The notes beneath the pieces were generated by a model. The model saw only the letters and a list, made by a program, of their open reading frames with translations, was not told the DNA's origin and did not search any database. The translations under genes were made by a program, and so were the position numbers. Below are positions 11,001 through 19,570 of a stretch of 64,000 nt of DNA, piece after piece; position 1 is the first letter of the stretch; every line of letters starts with the position of its first letter. Origin of the DNA: Phnomibacter ginsenosidimutans (GTDB lineage Bacteria > Bacteroidota > Bacteroidia > Chitinophagales > Chitinophagaceae); NCBI RefSeq assembly GCF_009740285.1, contig NZ_CP046566.1, forward strand, positions 4,068,658 through 4,132,657, written 5' to 3'.

Positions 11001-11357
11001 TACCTCTTTGCGCTTTTGGGTACCATAACCGGTTACCACCACTTCTTCCAGCTGGCTTACCCGGGGTACCATCGACACATTGAGTGTACTGGCCGTACCT
11101 ACCCGCAGTTCCAGGCTGTTGAAACCCGTCATGGAAAACACGAGTACGTCTCCCTGAGCGGCTTCAATGCTGAAATCACCCGCCGTGTTCGACTGGGTGC
11201 CGGTTGCCTTCCCTTTAATCGTTACAGATACGCCTGCAAGAGGCTTTGCATCATCATCCAGTATTCTTCCTGAAATCTTCCCGGTCTGCGCAAAAGATAC
11301 CATGGCGACCAGAGTGGCGACTGCAAGAAACCAGTGTTTTAAAAACGTCAATTTCAT
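8012..11357 (-). CDS. SusC/RagA-family TonB-dependent transporter, two frameshifts
   Basis: Three frames join into one SusC of about 1115 residues. Part one (from ATG 11357) has a signal peptide, a carboxypeptidase-regulatory-like domain (KISGRILDDDAKPLAGVSV) and the plug start EEVVVTGYGTQKRKE. The frame breaks at 10672-10676, where one more A restores TTKKGRKGKAQVTYSY, and again at 10369-10371, where one more A restores GWKTAGDPNPFN. The remainder is the beta-barrel, ending at 8012. It would import oligosaccharides across the outer membrane with the adjacent SusD. First gene of the operon. Confidence 0.9.
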
Positions 11358-11377
11358 GACAAGCAGTTTTTGTTTTG

Positions 11378-11396
11378 TATTATGTATGACATAATA
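11378..11396. promoter_or_regulatory. Candidate operator of the GntR-type regulator (19-bp palindrome)
   Basis: TATTATGTATGACATAATA has perfect 7-bp arms and a 5-bp spacer. It lies just after the predicted -7 element of the susC promoter, over the likely transcription start, where a repressor would act. Ten bases of it (TATTATGTAT) recur inverted at 11520-11529 next to the regulator's ATG. Binding is inferred. Confidence 0.55.
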
Positions 11397-11428
11397 AAGG
11401 TAACAAAACTTTACAGGTTCCTTCCAAA
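11395..11428 (-). promoter_or_regulatory. Predicted promoter of the sialic-acid operon
   Basis: Read on the minus strand: TTTG at 11428-11425, 22 bases, then TACCTTTA at 11402-11395. This is one base from the Bacteroidetes -7 consensus TAnnTTTG, with slightly long spacing. The susC ATG is at 11357. Confidence 0.5.
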
Positions 11429-11478
11429 TAAATCTTTTTACTAATGTAAAATATTATAAATCAATGCTTAGCAACCGG

Positions 11479-11510
11479 TTTAGGCAAAAACGGCATTTTC
11501 CCTACCTTTG
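11479..11510 (+). promoter_or_regulatory. Predicted promoter of the GntR-type regulator
   Basis: TTTA (11479-11482), 20 bases, then TACCTTTG (11503-11510), a full match to the Bacteroidetes -7 element TAnnTTTG. It supports the ATG at 11529 over the TTG at 11508, which lies inside the -7 element. Confidence 0.6.
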
Positions 11511-11519
11511 AAACAAGTA

Positions 11520-11529
11520 ATACATAATA
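11520..11529. promoter_or_regulatory. Half-operator at the regulator start codon
   Basis: ATACATAATA is the exact reverse complement of the first ten bases of the palindrome at 11378-11396. It lies between the regulator's promoter and its ATG, so it could mediate autoregulation. A ten-base match alone is modest evidence. Confidence 0.4.
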
Positions 11530-12239
11530 TGGCCATCGAACCTATAGACACTGCTTTTACCTCCATCGAAAACAGCTCGTTGGTGGATAGGGTAGAAGCC
11601 AGCCTGGTAGCGCTGCTGCTGCAGCAAAAGCTGAAAGTGGGCGACAGTATTCCCAAAGAAATAGAGCTGGCAGAAAAACTTGGTGTAAGCCGCACCGTAG
11701 TAAGGGAAGCCTTGCTGCGCCTGCGCCTCATGGGTTTGATAGAATCGAAAAAGAAAAAAGGGGCCGTCATTACCAGCCCGGATCTGTTTGGCAACCTCAG
11801 CAAGAGCATGAACCCGCACATCCTGAGCCCCGAAACCCTGCGGGAAATTTTCGAAATCCGCTTGGTACTCGAAATCGGGATGGCCGACTTTTTGTTTCAC
11901 CGCATTACCAAAGAAGACATAGCCGAACTACGCCAGATAGTAGCCAGCGAACCACCGGTTACCCAATACCACCTCTTCAACGTGCAACACGAAATTGCCT
12001 TCCACGGCAAGCTCTATGATATTACGGGCAATAACACCCTGCACAAGTTTCAAAACATGCTGCTGCCGGTGTTTGACTATGTACACCACAGCGGCCTCCT
12101 CAAAAAACAACCCCTGCTCAAAGTGTTTGTGTCGCACAAAGAGCTGGTTGATATCCTCGAAAACGGTACCCCGGAAGAATTTCGCAACGGCATGCGCAAC
12201 CATTTGGAAAATCATTTTGCCCGCCTTTTCGAAGCGTAA
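11529..12239 (+). CDS. GntR-family transcriptional regulator, FadR/FCD type; probable sialic-acid regulator
   Basis: 236 residues from the ATG at 11529. The N-terminal winged helix includes ELAEKLGVSRTVVREAL (recognition helix, about residues 45-61), followed by an all-helical FCD effector domain with conserved acidic and His residues (FEIRLVLEIGMADF; FHGKLYD; MRNHLENH). FCD-type GntR proteins bind sugar acids or organic acids, and NanR of enterobacteria belongs to the same subfamily. It is transcribed divergently from the susC-nan operon with a shared 171-nt control region carrying palindromic sites. Effector identity is inferred from context. Confidence 0.88.
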   Translation: MAIEPIDTAFTSIENSSLVDRVEASLVALLLQQKLKVGDSIPKEIELAEKLGVSRTVVREALLRLRLMGLIESKKKKGAVITSPDLFGNLSKSMNPHILSPETLREIFEIRLVLEIGMADFLFHRITKEDIAELRQIVASEPPVTQYHLFNVQHEIAFHGKLYDITGNNTLHKFQNMLLPVFDYVHHSGLLKKQPLLKVFVSHKELVDILENGTPEEFRNGMRNHLENHFARLFEA

Positions 12240-12587
12240 AAAACCTTCGCCCACCAACTTTACACAGCCAGCATAAAGATGCCGCCACAGCGGCGGCCAA
12301 CTGCACCGAACCCCCTACTTTTACGGCACTGATGAGAACAGTAAAACCCCTGATCTGAGAATGTGCTGCGAACGACCTGAGGTAACATGGTTTGGGGGCG
12401 CTTGATTCCTAAAATTGTTATACGCATACAGGTTGTTTGTGGTGGATTTCTTACCGCAGACAGCCTTATTTTTTGCGGTACTTTTCAGGCCTGTTCTAAT
12501 ACCGCTTACTGCAGCCCATGGATGCTTTTTTTTAAAAGCCAAATGTGACTGAGATGGCGAAGCTTTGAACAAAATTGATGGATAGCA
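12240..12587. other. Intergenic region before the polysaccharide locus
   Basis: Contains a GC-rich inverted repeat (GCCGC/GCGGC, 12281-12294) after the regulator, which lacks a T-run and is a weak terminator at best, and a small AT hairpin at 12524-12539. No confident TAnnTTTG promoter was found, though the polysaccharide operon must start in or near here. The short minus-strand frame at 12321-12572 has no recognisable content. Confidence 0.4.
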
Positions 12588-13101
12588 TTGTCTGCTACAC
12601 TACCCATATCACCCGAAGCCAGCTGGCTGGCCGTGTACACCAAGCCCCGCTGGGAAAAAAGTGCATGCCCGCCTGCAGGCCAAAGGCATTGTAAGCTATT
12701 GCCCCCTCAATGTGGTACACCGCCAATGGAGCGACCGCATCAAAAAAGTAGAAGAGCCTCTCTTTAAATCATATGTATTTGTGCAGGTGCTGCCGCCGGC
12801 ACAATCCGAGGTTCGCCTCACCGAAGGCGTCATCAATTTTGTGTACTGGAATGGCAAACCCGCCATCATTCATCCACAAGAAATTGATACCATCCGGCGT
12901 TTTTTAAACGAATACGACGATGTGGAAGCCCTGCCGGTATTGGCACCGGGGCAGCGGGTACAAATTCAATCGGGCCTCATGATGGGCGCCACCGCTGTAG
13001 TAGAAAAAATTGATAACCGCTGGGTAGAAGTAAGCATCGACAGCATTGGCTACCGCCTGCGGGCCAAAATAGACAGCCGCAGGCTGCAACGCATTCCTTA
13101 A
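12588..13101 (+). CDS. UpxY/NusG-like transcription antiterminator of the polysaccharide locus, one frameshift
   Basis: The N-terminal NusG motif SWLAVYTKPRWEK lies in one frame and continues, after an A-run at 12655-12660, in another as VHARLQAKGIVSYCP. Eight As or five As would join them. The C-terminal KOW region follows (APGQRVQIQSGLMMGATAVV). NusG paralogues of the UpxY/RfaH type head capsule and exopolysaccharide operons and prevent premature termination of the long transcript. Start is uncertain: the TTG at 12588 is the first usable start in frame after a stop, while the ATG at 12578 is in another frame. Confidence 0.75.
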
Positions 13102-13140
13102 CTTTCTGCTGTGGCAACCCCACTGCACAATCTGCATTAT

Positions 13141-13968
13141 ATGATCAACCGGTTGATAACAACGATATGCCGCCAACGCAGCACCGTATTCCTCTTGTTT
13201 TTGACGCTGGCCATGGCTGCCTGCAGGCCCTCAAAAGAAGCCGTGGTGGACTACCGCTTCTTCGAAAAAAACATCGACTCGCTGAACAAAGTGGTGCTCA
13301 ACCTCAAAGAACCCGTCATTCAAAAAAACGACCAGCTCGTCATCAATGTGAGCAGTGCCTCTCTCGATCAATCGCAAACACAGGTGTTTAACCTGCTGGG
13401 GGGTAGTACCGGTGGCGGAGCAGCTCAGGCCGGCGCCATTGGCTACCTCGTAGATTATGATGGCAACATCACCCTCCCCGTCATTGGAAAAGTACAGGCG
13501 GCCGGACTCACCAAATCGCAACTCATCCAACAGCTGGAGCAAAAACTGGGCCCCTATGTAAAAGACCCCGTGCTCAACATCCGTTTCATCAACTTCCGGG
13601 TCATGATGATGGGTGAAGTAGGCGGTCCGGGCTGGCTCAGTTTCCCCAACGAACGGGCCACCATTGTAGATGCCATTGGCCAGGCAGGCATTACCGAGCA
13701 AGGCATGCGTACCAATATCCTGCTCATTCGCCAGCAACCCAACGGACAGGTAGAAACTCACCGCATCGACCTCAACGATGCCCTCATCTTTCAATCGCCC
13801 TACTACCAGCTGCAGCAAAACGATATCCTCTACGTATTGCCCAACGACAGCAAGCTCATTCAATACCAACGCAACAACTCACCCTTCTTCCGCGACCTGC
13901 CGGTATACCTCGGTCTCGTTACCTCCATCATGGCTTTTGGCACACTCATCATCAGTTTGACGAAATAG
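13141..13968 (+). CDS. Wza-type polysaccharide export lipoprotein
   Basis: 275 residues from the ATG at 13141, chosen because it begins a lipoprotein signal ending LAMAAC. A Poly_export domain (NDQLVINVSSASLDQ, then GYLVDYDGNITLPVIGKV) and an SLBB-like repeat follow, and a C-terminal hydrophobic segment (LVTSIMAFGTLIISL) could cross the outer membrane, as in short Bacteroidetes Wza proteins. It would form the outer-membrane channel for the polymer and pair with the Wzc-type protein at 14550. It lies 39 nt after the NusG-like gene. Confidence 0.9.
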   Translation: MINRLITTICRQRSTVFLLFLTLAMAACRPSKEAVVDYRFFEKNIDSLNKVVLNLKEPVIQKNDQLVINVSSASLDQSQTQVFNLLGGSTGGGAAQAGAIGYLVDYDGNITLPVIGKVQAAGLTKSQLIQQLEQKLGPYVKDPVLNIRFINFRVMMMGEVGGPGWLSFPNERATIVDAIGQAGITEQGMRTNILLIRQQPNGQVETHRIDLNDALIFQSPYYQLQQNDILYVLPNDSKLIQYQRNNSPFFRDLPVYLGLVTSIMAFGTLIISLTK

Positions 13969-14039
13969 GGTTTGGGTGGATGAGTTGACGGGTTAACGGG
14001 TTGATGAGTTGATAAGATAGTCACACACTACTCAGACTC

Positions 14040-14429
14040 ATGCCGTATCAATCATTTGAAGAATTAAAAGTTTGGCAGGAAGCCAGACAATTAAAAAATG
14101 ACATTGCATTACTGGTGAAATCATTTCCGCCAGAAGAAAAGTTTCGACTCGTGGATCAGTAAATTCGAAGCTCCCGTTCTGTTGGAATTCAGTTGGTAGA
14201 AGGTCATGGCAGACGTACTTATCCTGATCGAATCCGCTTTTGTATCATCAGTAGAGGTTCGTTGAGTGAAACACTTGGCCATTTGATTGACGCTTTTGAT
14301 GCAGGCTTCATCAACGATGATCAGCTGTCCCGTTTCAGAATAGAAATAGACAAAGTAGAAAAGCTACTAAGTGGCTACATCTCTTGGTTGGAAAAACAAA
14401 CAAATCAGGATGGAAACAAAAATGCATGA
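14040..14429 (+). pseudogene. S23 four-helix-bundle protein with an in-frame stop
   Basis: Reads as a complete 129-codon member of the four-helix-bundle family (first found in 23S rRNA intervening sequences), from MPYQSFEELKVWQEARQL to the TGA at 14427. Codon 41 (14160-14162) is TAA, in the conserved DQ-IRSSRS region where relatives have Leu (TTA), so a single base change would explain it. The family has no established catalytic role. A second intact member lies on the other side of the wzc-type gene. It may be a real nonsense mutation or a sequencing error. Confidence 0.75.
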
Positions 14430-14464
14430 CAGCCCCGGATTTATAAATGTCGCTCATTTTGTTG

Positions 14465-14549
14465 ATGCTGCAACGCGTCAACGCATTAACCAGTTAACAC
14501 GTTAACCTCCCCAACTATCATCTAACACCTGTCATCTATCATCTAATTC
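14465..14549. repeat. Low-complexity spacer between four-helix-bundle gene and wzc
   Basis: Reiterated phrases such as CGTCAACGCATTAACC, GTTAACACGTTAACC and ATCTATCATCTAA run up to the ATG of the Wzc-type gene. A similar tract (GACGGGTTAACGGGTTGAT) follows the wza-type gene at 13972-14039. Confidence 0.7.
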
Positions 14550-17015
14550 ATGACTCCATTTCCTTCCGAATACAACCCCACCGGCGACGGTAGTGGCGGC
14601 AAATTTTCTCCGGCAGATATACTGTTCAAGTACCTGGCCTTCTTGCCCCTCTTCATCGTGAGCCTTGCCTTGTGCATTGCCGGCGGCATGATATACCTGC
14701 GCTACACCACGCCCAAGTACACCAGCAGTGTACAAATGCTGGTAAAAAGTGGCGAAACCAATCCCGTATACGGCAATCAGGGCGACATTGTAGAACGGGC
14801 CCTCTACGGCCCCCGCGACATCAATATGAGCAACGAGATTCAAAAGTTGCGCACCATTGCTGTGGTAAAACGGGCGGTCGAAAAAAACAATTTTCACATC
14901 CAGTATTTCAACGAGGGCAATATCAAAACCTCCAACCTCTTCGATCAGGTGCCCTTCCGCCTTGTGCCCGTAGCCATTGCCGATAGCAATGCTTCTTACA
15001 AAATCCGCTTTACCAATATGTCGCCCTCGGGCTACACCCTGCTGGTAGGCCTCGAAGGCCGTGAAACCCATGTTTGGGGCGATGTACTCAACATCAACGG
15101 CAGCCGCTTTCGCCTCGTACCCAAAGACAGCAGCATCTATATCCCCACTACCGATGCCATCAACATTTGCACCTGGGGCTCACCCATGGCCCGGGCCAAT
15201 GAAATTTTGAATGGCCTGCTCATTTACCTGCCCGACCCCAACACCACCATCCTCAACCTCAGCATCACCAACGATAACCCCTACATGGGCAGGGCCATCC
15301 TCGATGCCCTGGTACGGGAATACATTTTGTACAGCGTTGACACCAAAAATGTTGCCGCCGATGCCACCATCCGGTTTATTGAAGAACGTCTCGACTCGCT
15401 GAGTGTAGAACTCAAACTGATTGAAAATTCGTTGCGGGATTACCGCGACCAAAACGATGTGCTGCCGGTAGAAGAACAAGCCTCGCTGTTTAGTACCCGC
15501 CTCACCGAAAATCAGGAAAAAGCCGCCCTGGTAGACTGGCACCTGGGCATGCTCAACAACATTGAGCAATACCTGCAATCGCCCCGCAAAAAAACCGAAC
15601 TGGTGCCCAGCTCACTGGGCATTGAAGAACCCACCATTACTGCCCTCATCGGCACCTTCAACTCGTTGCGCCTGGAGCGGGAGAAAACCGGCCGCCAGCA
15701 AACCGCCGGCAGCCTGCAGGTGCAGGAGCTCGACAAACAACTGGACGAAGTACAACGCAGTCTCAAAGAAGCCATTGGCAACTACCGCCAGGTACTGCTG
15801 CGTCAGCGGGCCGACCTGTTGTCTAAAAACGGCCTCTACACCAGTTACCTCGCCAAAATACCCGACAAACAGCGCCGCCTCCTCGAAATGGAACGCCAGC
15901 AAAAAGTAAAAGAAGGTCTTTACCTCTACCTGCTGCAGCGCAAAGAAGAAATTGCCATCACCACCACCAGCACCGACCCGGGTTATGCGGCCCTCAACCC
16001 CGCTGGCGGTAGCCTCAATCCCGTAGAGCCCGATGAAGGCAAAATCCGCATGTTCAGCATTTTGCTGGGCTTGCTCCTGCCCATTGGCGTCATCTACCTC
16101 CGCGACCTGCTCAACGATAAACTGATGACCCGCGACGATATTGCCAAAGCCACTAAAGTGACCATCATTGGTGAAATTGGCCATGTCGAAAACAACAAGA
16201 GTCTGGTGGTGGCCGACAAGAGCCGCAACCTCATCTCCGAGCAGTTCCGCATCATCCGAAGCAACCTGGCCTTTATGATGGAGAAGAAACCCTTCCAAAC
16301 CATCCTCGTCACCTCTACCGTATCGGGCGAAGGCAAATCTTTCATCAGTATCAATATTGCAGCCGTACTGGCCCTCAGCGGCAAGCGGGTGGCCCTGCTC
16401 GAATTTGACCTCCGCCGCCCCCGCATCATGAAGAACCTCGAATTGAAAAAAACAGGCGTGGGCATCTCCAACGTACTCCTTGGCCTGGCCGACCCTGCCG
16501 ATGTATACACGGCCCTGCCCGGCTACCCCGAGCTACATGTGTACCCCACCGGTATTGTACCCCCCAACCCCGGCGAACTGGTGCTCAGCATCAAAAACAA
16601 AGAATTCTTCGACTACCTCAAAGCCCACTACGACTACATCATCATCGACTCGGCACCCGTGGGTCTGGTGAGTGATACCTTCAGTCTGGCACCCTATATC
16701 GATACCTCGGTGTTTATTGTTCGCCACCGCTTTACCTACAAGCGGCAGCTGAGCTTTGTCGAAGAAATATACAAACAGGGAAAGCTACCCTTCCTCTGGC
16801 TGGTGGTAAACGACCTGAAAATGGGGGCCCGTTTTGGCTACTACGGCTATGGCTACGGCTACGGCAAAGGCTACGGCTACGGCTATGGTCACTACTATGG
16901 CTATGGTGGCGGCTACTTCAACACCGGCGCCGACGAATACTACGACATCAAAGTGCCCCAGTGGCGCCGCAAATGGAAAAAATGGAAACAAAAGCTGATG
17001 TTTTGGGACCGTTAA
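14550..17015 (+). CDS. Wzc-type polysaccharide co-polymerase with tyrosine autokinase domain
   Basis: 821 residues. A Wzz-type domain is bounded by membrane helices at about 28-50 and 500-520, with a coiled-coil periplasmic middle. The cytoplasmic BY-kinase has Walker A VSGEGKSF (about 590-597), a Walker A' with DLRRP (about 620), and Walker B YIIIDSAPVG (about 695). The tail (about 761-793) is strikingly rich in Gly and Tyr, the expected autophosphorylation cluster. It would control polymer length and export with the Wza-type lipoprotein upstream. Unusual here is its pairing with an ABC exporter rather than a Wzx flippase. Confidence 0.93.
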   Translation: MTPFPSEYNPTGDGSGGKFSPADILFKYLAFLPLFIVSLALCIAGGMIYLRYTTPKYTSSVQMLVKSGETNPVYGNQGDIVERALYGPRDINMSNEIQKLRTIAVVKRAVEKNNFHIQYFNEGNIKTSNLFDQVPFRLVPVAIADSNASYKIRFTNMSPSGYTLLVGLEGRETHVWGDVLNINGSRFRLVPKDSSIYIPTTDAINICTWGSPMARANEILNGLLIYLPDPNTTILNLSITNDNPYMGRAILDALVREYILYSVDTKNVAADATIRFIEERLDSLSVELKLIENSLRDYRDQNDVLPVEEQASLFSTRLTENQEKAALVDWHLGMLNNIEQYLQSPRKKTELVPSSLGIEEPTITALIGTFNSLRLEREKTGRQQTAGSLQVQELDKQLDEVQRSLKEAIGNYRQVLLRQRADLLSKNGLYTSYLAKIPDKQRRLLEMERQQKVKEGLYLYLLQRKEEIAITTTSTDPGYAALNPAGGSLNPVEPDEGKIRMFSILLGLLLPIGVIYLRDLLNDKLMTRDDIAKATKVTIIGEIGHVENNKSLVVADKSRNLISEQFRIIRSNLAFMMEKKPFQTILVTSTVSGEGKSFISINIAAVLALSGKRVALLEFDLRRPRIMKNLELKKTGVGISNVLLGLADPADVYTALPGYPELHVYPTGIVPPNPGELVLSIKNKEFFDYLKAHYDYIIIDSAPVGLVSDTFSLAPYIDTSVFIVRHRFTYKRQLSFVEEIYKQGKLPFLWLVVNDLKMGARFGYYGYGYGYGKGYGYGYGHYYGYGGGYFNTGADEYYDIKVPQWRRKWKKWKQKLMFWDR

Positions 17016-17086
17016 ACCAGTCAGCAGTTGACAGTTGGCAGTTGGCAGGATGAGACGTTTGCAATAAATATCCATGTTTAGCAATC

Positions 17087-17467
17087 ATGGGAACTTTTAA
17101 AGATCTCACGGTATATAAAAAGGCTTTTGCGCAGGCAATGGAAATCTTTCATATCAGCAAAGAATTTCCACCGGAAGAGAAGTATTCCCTAACAGACCAG
17201 ATAAGAAGATCTTCTCGTAGTATTTGTGTGAATTTGGCTGAAGCATACAGGAAGCGACAATATGAAGCCCATTTTGTCAGCAAACTATCTGACTGTGATG
17301 CTGAAAACAGTGAAACGCAGGTTTGGTTAGACTTCGCACATGCCAGCCACTATATCAACAACGAAACCTACCAAAAGCTGTATTTGTCAACGGAGGAAAT
17401 TGGTCGCTTGTTGAATGACATGCTGGCTAATCCTAAAAAGTATATCGGCTTCCTGTCAAAAAAATAA
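17087..17467 (+). CDS. S23-type four-helix-bundle protein
   Basis: 126 residues, the full family length, with FKDLTVYKKAFAQAMEI at the N-terminus, the conserved SLTDQIRRSSRSICVNLAEA in the middle, and a helical C-terminus ending FLSKK. Members occur as pentameric four-helix bundles and are common in Bacteroidetes, often within polysaccharide loci. No enzyme activity is known. The gene lies 71 nt after the wzc-type gene and is flanked by low-complexity spacers, suggesting a small inserted cassette. It is more AT-rich than its neighbours. Confidence 0.88.
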   Translation: MGTFKDLTVYKKAFAQAMEIFHISKEFPPEEKYSLTDQIRRSSRSICVNLAEAYRKRQYEAHFVSKLSDCDAENSETQVWLDFAHASHYINNETYQKLYLSTEEIGRLLNDMLANPKKYIGFLSKK

Positions 17468-17657
17468 TTGGCAGTTACCAGTTCGCAAGGCAGCCTCCAT
17501 CCCTCGCAAATTGCAAACCCTCACAGCTGCCCCACCGCAAACTGCAAATTGCAAACTGCCAACTAGCTATCACCCCCTGCAAACTGCAAACCGCAAATTG
17601 CCAACTGCAAACTAGCTACACCCCCTGCAAACTGCTAACTGCAAACCGCAAACTGAA
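17468..17657. repeat. Low-complexity CAAACTGCAAATTGC-type repeat tract
   Basis: About 190 bases built from variants of GCAAACTGCAAATTGCCAAC. A unit of roughly 50 bases, starting ACTAGCTA and followed by CACCCCCTGCAAACTGC, occurs twice. The tract ends immediately before the ATG of the ABC permease gene. No gene is seen in it. Confidence 0.8.
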
Positions 17658-18524
17658 ATGGAAACCACCATCATCGAACCCAACCGCCGCAGCCGCACCT
17701 ACCTGCGAGACCTCTGGCAGTACCGCGACCTGATGGTCTTGTTTGTGAAACGCGACTTCACCGCCCGGTACAAACAAACCCTGCTGGGGCCCCTCTGGCA
17801 CCTCATACAACCGGCCCTCACCACTGCCATGAGTGTGCTGCTCTTCAATGTGGTAGCGGGCATTGGTACAAATGGCGTCAACCCCGTGCTGTTTCAAATG
17901 AGCGGCATCGTTATCTGGAGCTATTTTGCCGCCTGCCTCACCAATACCAGCAACACCTTCATTGCCAATGCCGGCATTTTCGGCAAAGTGTATTTCCCCC
18001 GACTGGTAAGCCCCATCAGCGTGGTCATCAGCCAGCTCATCCAGTTCGGCATCCAGCTCTTCCTGCTCATCTGTGTGATGCTCTACTTCCATTGGATAGC
18101 ACCCACTGGTCAACCTGCCAACCCGTCAACTTACCAACTTACCAACTGGCTCCTCATCCCCATAGTCCTGCTCCTCATGGCCGGCATGGGCCTTGGCCTC
18201 GGCATCATCATCAGCAGCATCACCACCAAGTACCGCGACTTCACCGTGCTCATTGGCTTTGGCGTACAACTGCTCATGTTTGCCAGTGCGGTCAACTATC
18301 CGCTGAGTGCCCTCGACAACATGCAGACCACCCATCCGTGGGTATACCAACTGGTACAATACAATCCGCTGGCGGCCCTTGTGGAGCTGTTTCGCAACAG
18401 CATCCTCGGTGCCGAAGTACAATACTGGCAACTGGCCTACAGCAGCGCCTGGATGCTGGTGCTCCTCTTCATCGGCATGCGCCTCTTTAGCCGGGTAGAA
18501 AAGACGTTTATGGATACTGTGTAG
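17658..18524 (+). CDS. ABC-2 type polysaccharide export permease (Wzm-like)
   Basis: 288 residues with about six membrane segments and the N-terminal cytoplasmic motif FVKRDFTARYKQTLLGPLW typical of Wzm/KpsM-like O-antigen and teichoic-acid exporters. With the ATPase at 21233 it would carry a completed lipid-linked glycan across the inner membrane. The loop at about residues 150-165 (TGQPANPSTYQLTNW) is encoded by a stretch of the CAACT-type spacer repeat, apparently inserted in frame between two membrane helices. The partner ATPase is separated from it by three genes. Confidence 0.92.
   Translation: METTIIEPNRRSRTYLRDLWQYRDLMVLFVKRDFTARYKQTLLGPLWHLIQPALTTAMSVLLFNVVAGIGTNGVNPVLFQMSGIVIWSYFAACLTNTSNTFIANAGIFGKVYFPRLVSPISVVISQLIQFGIQLFLLICVMLYFHWIAPTGQPANPSTYQLTNWLLIPIVLLLMAGMGLGLGIIISSITTKYRDFTVLIGFGVQLLMFASAVNYPLSALDNMQTTHPWVYQLVQYNPLAALVELFRNSILGAEVQYWQLAYSSAWMLVLLFIGMRLFSRVEKTFMDTV
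18108..18150. repeat. Spacer-type repeat inside the permease gene
   Basis: CTGGTCAACCTGCCAACCC and TCAACTTACCAACTTACC reproduce the phrases found in the intergenic low-complexity tracts, here within codons about 150-165 and in frame. Confidence 0.6.
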
Positions 18525-18539
18525 ATACCCTCACCCCCG

Positions 18540-18662
18540 CCTCTCCCTAAAGGGCGAGGAGCCTCAATAAATTGCACAGTTGATAGTAAAACTCATCAAC
18601 CCTTCAACCTTCCAACTAACTCGTGAACTCGTAAACACTGGAACTCGTCAACTCCAAAAACC
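18540..18662. repeat. Low-complexity spacer
   Basis: Phrases like CATCAACCCTTCAACC, AACTCGTGAACTCGT and CGTCAACTCCAAA run up to the next ATG. No gene is seen. Confidence 0.65.
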
Positions 18663-19541
18663 ATGCCCCTCCTCCGCACCCTACGCTTCATTGCCACACA
18701 GCATGCCTTCAGCCGCCGACGGCCGGCACAGGCACTGTTGCGGTTTGTGCAGTGGCAATGGCATGCAAGACTCAGGGCTACGCCCAAGCTGGTACCCTGG
18801 ACCAACAACAGCCAGCTCTGGCTGGCACCGGGCCTGCGGGGTGCCACCGGCAACCACTACTGTGGCCTGCATGAATTCGAAGACATGTCTTTTTTGCTGC
18901 ACCTGCTGCGGCCACAAGACAGCTTTGCCGATATTGGGGCCAACACCGGCACCTACAGCATACTGGCCGCTGCACAAATAGGTGCCCGTGTGTATAGCTT
19001 CGAACCCGTGCCGGCAGCCCTGCATTGGTTGCAGCAAAACATCAACGCCAACCAGGTGCAACAACAGGTTACCATCATCCCCAAAGCAGTGAGCAACCAA
19101 ACGGGTGAAGTGCATTTTACCAGCCACCTCGATGCCATGAACCATGTGCTCGACAACGCTGAGGCCCACAGCATAGCGGTACCCTGCACCACGCTGGACG
19201 AAGCCCTGCAAGAGGCAACTCCTTTGCTCCTGAAAATAGATGTAGAGGGCAACGAGCACCGGGTACTGCAAGGCGCCGAAAAATTATTGTCATCCCCCGG
19301 CCTTAAGGCCATGATTATAGAAACCACCCACCAGCCCTTTCGGCCACCACACCCGCAAACCACGCATGAGTGGTTGCTGCAACAAGGCTTTGCTGCCTAC
19401 ACCTACGCCCCCTACACCCGCCAACTCATACCACTGGCCACACCCCACCACCACAACACCCTCTACCTCCGCGACATTCCCTTCATCGAACAACGCCTGC
19501 AATCTGCAGCGCCTTTCGGGCTCTGGGGCAGGAACATTTAG
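18663..19541 (+). CDS. FkbM-family methyltransferase
   Basis: 292 residues. The SAM-binding core shows SFADIGANTGTYSILAA (motif I, about residue 82), the acidic strand end SFEPVPAALHWL, and the FkbM signature LLKIDVEGNEHRVLQGAEKLL (about 190-210, in part). FkbM enzymes O-methylate sugars or secondary metabolites. Here it probably methylates a glycan residue at a chain end, which in ABC-dependent systems can stop elongation. It is the first of four FkbM genes in this locus and is GC-rich like the exporter genes. Confidence 0.85.
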   Translation: MPLLRTLRFIATQHAFSRRRPAQALLRFVQWQWHARLRATPKLVPWTNNSQLWLAPGLRGATGNHYCGLHEFEDMSFLLHLLRPQDSFADIGANTGTYSILAAAQIGARVYSFEPVPAALHWLQQNINANQVQQQVTIIPKAVSNQTGEVHFTSHLDAMNHVLDNAEAHSIAVPCTTLDEALQEATPLLLKIDVEGNEHRVLQGAEKLLSSPGLKAMIIETTHQPFRPPHPQTTHEWLLQQGFAAYTYAPYTRQLIPLATPHHHNTLYLRDIPFIEQRLQSAAPFGLWGRNI

Positions 19542-19570
19542 AATAGATGATGAAAGACTAAAAACATTGT

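Noticed and set aside
12321-12572. 83-codon minus-strand frame in the gap before the polysaccharide locus
   Set aside because: No motif, no promoter or ribosome-binding context, and a low-complexity composition.
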